Part shown: positions 61,101 through 64,000 of the stretch, piece by piece | Position numbering within the stretch: position 1 is the first letter of the stretch | How the letters are laid out: each line of letters starts with the position of its first letter | Origin: Polytrichum commune | Lineage: Eukaryota > Streptophyta > Polytrichopsida > Polytrichales > Polytrichaceae | Assembly: GCA_950295325.1 (NCBI GenBank) | Contig: OX485804.1 | Coordinates: 54,300,429-54,364,428, forward strand | Reading direction: 5' to 3' | DNA: 64,000 nucleotides | Made by a program: the position numbers and the translations under genes | Notes under the pieces: generated by a model | What the model was told of the DNA's origin: nothing | Seen by the model: only the letters and a program-made list of their open reading frames with translations | The model's database searches: none

Positions 61101-61890
61101 CCTCAACCACATTGCCTAAATACTTCACAAGGCAAGCATACTCCCTCGCTAAGTCAAGACAACCTAGCTCTCGGAAGATACTTTGACATAATTAAAAATC
61201 TCTTTACATTCAATTAGTTATTAGTGTATGCTCTCGAGCCAAATCTCTAAGGTTTAATGCATAATTGTTAATTCCTTAGAACATTCCCAATCCTGGGCAA
61301 GGTTGGCAATATTCCCAGAATATTCCCTTAGGCCACAATTACCTTAGGCACTATAATAGGGGTTTGATGACGAGGCCAACACTTAGCCTCCTCACAATCA
61401 CCTCCTTACTTGCCGACCTATTGATTAGATTTACCAAGTCCTATCGATGGAGCTAATCTAGGTGTCCAATCTTACGGTGTGGTGGGAATTACAATTGCTT
61501 ACGCCTAAGTGTCAATTCCGGCTTGAGGCATCAAATCCCTTCCCTTTAATGAACACTACCTAATGGATTTGATTTGCTTAGCGTACATTCTCTCATTACA
61601 ATGACTTGCCAAGTTCGGATGTTTTTACCATACGGCACGTGTGAGGAGAATAGTTACGAGTTAACCTCAAGTTGGTCGTGATTTCCCCTCCTTACAACCC
61701 CTTAATCAAATTCGCCAAAGTAATACCGGGGCCTTCTCGTTAAGTGCTAGCAATATGTCAATAAGTCGTATGTATTGTCTTTGTTTTAACTTTGACTTCT
61801 CTCCACAAAGCTATCGCTCGTTGCACGTCTTCAACAATCGCCTAGGCCTACTTGAAATCTTCCACTTAGCTTTTCCACATTGTTTATTAC
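58163..61890. other. Gene-free region with LTR-like block
   Basis: No credible gene. 58898-60365 is listed separately as a possible LTR. The frames at 58982-59170 and 59288-59983 have no domains. From 60366 onward the DNA carries recurrent 'atctttcatggtt' and 'ttctcaaa' words without clear unit structure. Confidence 0.45.
58898..60365 (+). repeat. Possible long LTR or solo-LTR
   Basis: The segment starts TGTTAG and ends CTAACA, the inverted termini common in plant LTRs. It has an AATAAA signal at about 60224 following 'ttgtgctctctg', as in an LTR R region. No 5-bp target duplication, primer site or second LTR was found, so the call is tentative. Confidence 0.3.
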
Positions 61891-61891
61891 C

Positions 61892-62040
61892 GCACCGAGG
61901 GTGCCAATTTTTTCTCTTGGGCTTGGCCGCACCGAGGACGCCAATCTCCTAAGTGCACCGTGGGTGCCAATTTTTCTATCTATTTACCTTACCGCACCGT
62001 GGGTGCCAATTTCCTAGCTAATGCACCGTGGGTGCCAATT
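61892..62040. repeat. Short array of GCACCGTGGGTGCCAATT motifs
   Basis: Five copies start at 61892, 61929, 61955, 61994 and 62023, each with GCACCG(A/T)GG(G/A)(T/C)GCCAAT. The core GGCACCCACGGTGC is nearly self-complementary. Spacing is irregular (26-39 bases), which looks more like a set of binding sites than a simple minisatellite. Confidence 0.85.
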
Positions 62041-62101
62041 GCGAACTCAAGGCTTCAAAGCTCGGGAGCTCGGACACTCATGTGAAGTCGTCTTGTGCGA
62101 A

Positions 62102-62400
62102 TGAAGTGTATTAGGGCCCTTAAGTGGGCCTCCTTTTATAGTGTTTACATCTTAGTTATTTATGGATTTTTGTAAATGTTAGCTTTCGGCTAAAATTAGC
62201 CCTGTATCTAAATATAGTCTGAATTAAAGGCCCTAAGTCTAATTTCATCAATCTACTTTAATTAAAATGTCTTTCCTAGCTACATACCCCTTGATATCTA
62301 TTTAGGTACTTATTCATTTATCCTCCTACATTCATCCTTTAATTCAGTCATGTGCCCTATAAATAGGGACTGACCACCCTTTCGGTTCTCGGCCTAGACC
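62102..62400 (+). repeat. LTR-like segment with TATA box
   Basis: Starts TGAAGTGTATTAGGG, like the segment at 11933, and contains a good TATAAATA box at 62358-62365 in 'gccctataaatagggac'. It could be LTR U3 or promoter sequence of the same retroelement family as the Copia relic. Its 3' end is undefined. Confidence 0.4.
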
Positions 62401-62758
62401 CTGTTTCCATTTACAGTAGTCGGGTGGGTCGCTCCCTTGGCTGCTCCTGTTCTCACCCCTTTACACCACGCACGTTCCCTTGGTTCCCCTTGCTTCGTAC
62501 GCTCCCCTGGGCCGCGACGTTCCCCGGTCCCGGTGGTCGTTCCTGCGTTCCCGATCTTCGTTCCCGTTCGCCGGCTCGTGGTTGCCGTTCCCATGCATTC
62601 ACCAATGTTCCCCTCAGTCCCGTTCATCCACTTGGCCGTTTGTTCACACCACCGGCCTTCGCTTCCCGCTCACCTTCGGCCTCTTGCTTCCCGGCCTTTC
62701 TTCCAGCTTGGGGGGGGGGGGGGAGGAAGAATGTGAGCTTACCATTTACTCCCTCCCC
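62401..62758. other. C-rich low-complexity stretch
   Basis: A CGTTCCC/GTTCCCC-rich segment ending in a 13-G run at about 62711. Overlapping Pro/Ser- or Gly/Arg-rich frames on both strands follow from composition and are not called. It lies immediately 3' of the unidentified minus-strand frame. Confidence 0.55.
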
Positions 62759-64000
62759 TCAGAGAAAGCATGTCCTCATGCTTTGTAAATCTGGTTCTGG
62801 TTGCTGTGCACACTTGAGAGCTGCAGATCGGGGCCGGAACAGCAGAGTGCCACTGTTAATGGGTCCGAATTTCTTCCTGGTCAGGGTTGATTGCTGAACC
62901 TCGAGCGTGCCATTGACAAAGTCCTTCAATTCGCTCAGAGTGAGCTGCAGGGGAGGGCTGGGATGCTGGTTGTGGAGGGTTTGGTATTGCTGAACAGCTT
63001 CGAAACAAATGTTGGTGTCTTCGGCTGCTAGGGTTGTTAAGGCCTTGCTGAAACACTCAATTATGCTTTGCTGGAGTTTCTTGATCATGTGGTATTTGCC
63101 ATGGGAGTAGGATTTTAGGATAGGTAGTGGCTCTTTTGGTGGGCTGGCCATAGTATGATGTTGGCCCAGTAGTGTGATACATCTAAGGATGTATCTCTTT
63201 ATGTAAAAGGGTGGAGAGCCTGTGAGTATCTCCATTGTCCCTAAGGGTGTTTTGAAGTCACCCAAACACCACATGAACACTAATGTATCCCTGGCAACAG
63301 CATTGGCTTGGCTCCAAAGCTCCTGTATCTGGTTGAACTCCAGATGGCAACCTGCTTTGAATAAAGGGAGATTACTGAGTACCAGATTCAGCCCACTGTA
63401 TACTATGTGATACCGCATTATTGAATCAGAAGGTTTTGTGTGTGACATGATCTGCTGGTACACTTCAGTGCTGGAATGGGTGAGTGTCCGGGGGAGGATG
63501 TCTCTCCCACATTGTTCTTGCTGTTTGAGGAGTTTCTGTGCGAGATCAGTCTTCTCATTCTGAGTTCTGGCTAGGTCTCTTCTTAGCTCGTTTAATAATT
63601 TGCTTGCCACCCCTACTGTCAGGGTATGGTCTTCTTTCCCCGTAATGGAATGAGCAGGATCCGGAATGCCCTCAGAGACATTGCTGGATCGGTGCAGGTG
63701 TTGCGTCCCCTTTTCGGCGGTGAGTTCTGCAATCAACTTGTGGTTGTCTGTGTTGAGGTGCGGGATCTGTTTCTGATACTTGGAAATTTGGGCTTCGAGG
63801 CGGGAGATGTCGCCCTTTCGGCGAAGATCCAGGGCATCTTGCCTGTCCATAAGGCCATTCATATCCTTACAGCGTTTGTGGAGGTCGTTGATCTTCTCAT
63901 CTTTGTCCCGTATATGTTGCTTTTGGGTTTCTAGCATTTGCTGAAGTCGGTCAATTTGGTGGAGGGTTTCACCCTTCTGGCTCTTCAACCCTAACACCTC
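62759..64000 (-). CDS. Unidentified coiled-coil protein, 5' end outside window
   Basis: One minus-strand frame of at least 413 codons stays open from the window edge to a stop at 62759. No start codon is needed at 63997, because the frame continues upstream. Residues about 5-100 are strongly helical with heptad-like leucines and many Lys, Glu and Gln (IDRLQQMLETQKQHIRDKDE), predicted coiled coil. A second helical stretch follows (LLNELRRDLARTQNEKTDL). The rest is a mixed globular region with no motif I recognise (VYSGLNLVLSNLPLFKAG; WSQANAVARDTLVFMWCLGD). Such a long open frame in AT-rich repeat territory is unlikely by chance. The LTR-like DNA next to it makes an element-encoded structural protein possible, but a host gene is equally open. 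No function is assigned. Confidence 0.55.
   Translation of the reverse strand, partial: EVLGLKSQKGETLHQIDRLQQMLETQKQHIRDKDEKINDLHKRCKDMNGLMDRQDALDLRRKGDISRLEAQISKYQKQIPHLNTDNHKLIAELTAEKGTQHLHRSSNVSEGIPDPAHSITGKEDHTLTVGVASKLLNELRRDLARTQNEKTDLAQKLLKQQEQCGRDILPRTLTHSSTEVYQQIMSHTKPSDSIMRYHIVYSGLNLVLSNLPLFKAGCHLEFNQIQELWSQANAVARDTLVFMWCLGDFKTPLGTMEILTGSPPFYIKRYILRCITLLGQHHTMASPPKEPLPILKSYSHGKYHMIKKLQQSIIECFSKALTTLAAEDTNICFEAVQQYQTLHNQHPSPPLQLTLSELKDFVNGTLEVQQSTLTRKKFGPINSGTLLFRPRSAALKCAQQPEPDLQSMRTCFL

Noticed and set aside
62424..62897. Overlapping Pro/Ser/Arg-rich plus-strand frames up to 157 codons
   Set aside because: They reflect C-rich composition and overlap the better-supported minus-strand coiled-coil frame.

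Overview
The window is nuclear DNA of a land plant. It holds two intron-containing, well conserved plant genes (a SUD1/CER9/DOA10-type E3 ligase and the SWR1-complex subunit SWC6/ZNHIT1), an AP2/ERF-type gene, GT-AG introns of up to 2.5 kb, and long AT-rich intergenic stretches filled with decayed mobile elements. Gene density is low, about three recognisable genes plus one unidentified reading frame in 64 kb. I cannot fix the lineage from sequence alone. The divergent AP2 domain and the fungal-looking Tc1 relic would fit a non-flowering plant, but that is only an impression.

Layout. 1-20 kb is gene-free: copies of a dispersed repeat family, two low-complexity blocks of diverged tandem repeats (7.2-7.6 and 9.1-10.6 kb), a broken Ty1/Copia gag-protease relic (10.66-11.94 kb) joined to LTR-like DNA, and a possible pogo/Tigger-like MITE (17.5-18.3 kb). 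20.0-26.1 kb on the minus strand is the SUD1/CER9 gene, for which I resolved ten in-frame exons (about 1,096 aa) followed upstream by a purine-rich leader/promoter. 27-39 kb holds a 390-bp tandem duplication, a TA-flanked MITE, a self-inverted Ty3-type retroelement (33.3-35.8 kb), an exact-period 31-bp minisatellite and other repeats. 39.5-43.6 kb on the plus strand is SWC6, with four exons (177 aa) and a first intron built from tandem units that each carry a telo-box. 45.2-46.1 kb is a dead Tc1-type DD34E transposase. 49.17-49.83 kb is a non-autonomous hAT element with a perfect 8-bp target duplication. 53.3-54.7 kb is an AP2/ERF-type gene. 56.8-57.15 kb is a 164-bp inverted repeat with one mismatch. 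57.7-58.2 kb is the second copy of the TA-flanked MITE. The right end carries an LTR-like block and the 3' part of an unidentified coiled-coil protein frame running off the window.

The genes do not form a pathway. SUD1 acts in ER-associated degradation and SWC6 in H2A.Z deposition; their adjacency is ordinary eukaryotic neighbourhood. The most unusual content is structural: the young perfect hairpin, the autointegration-like inverted retroelement, the telo-box array in the SWC6 intron and the fungal-type Tc1 relic.
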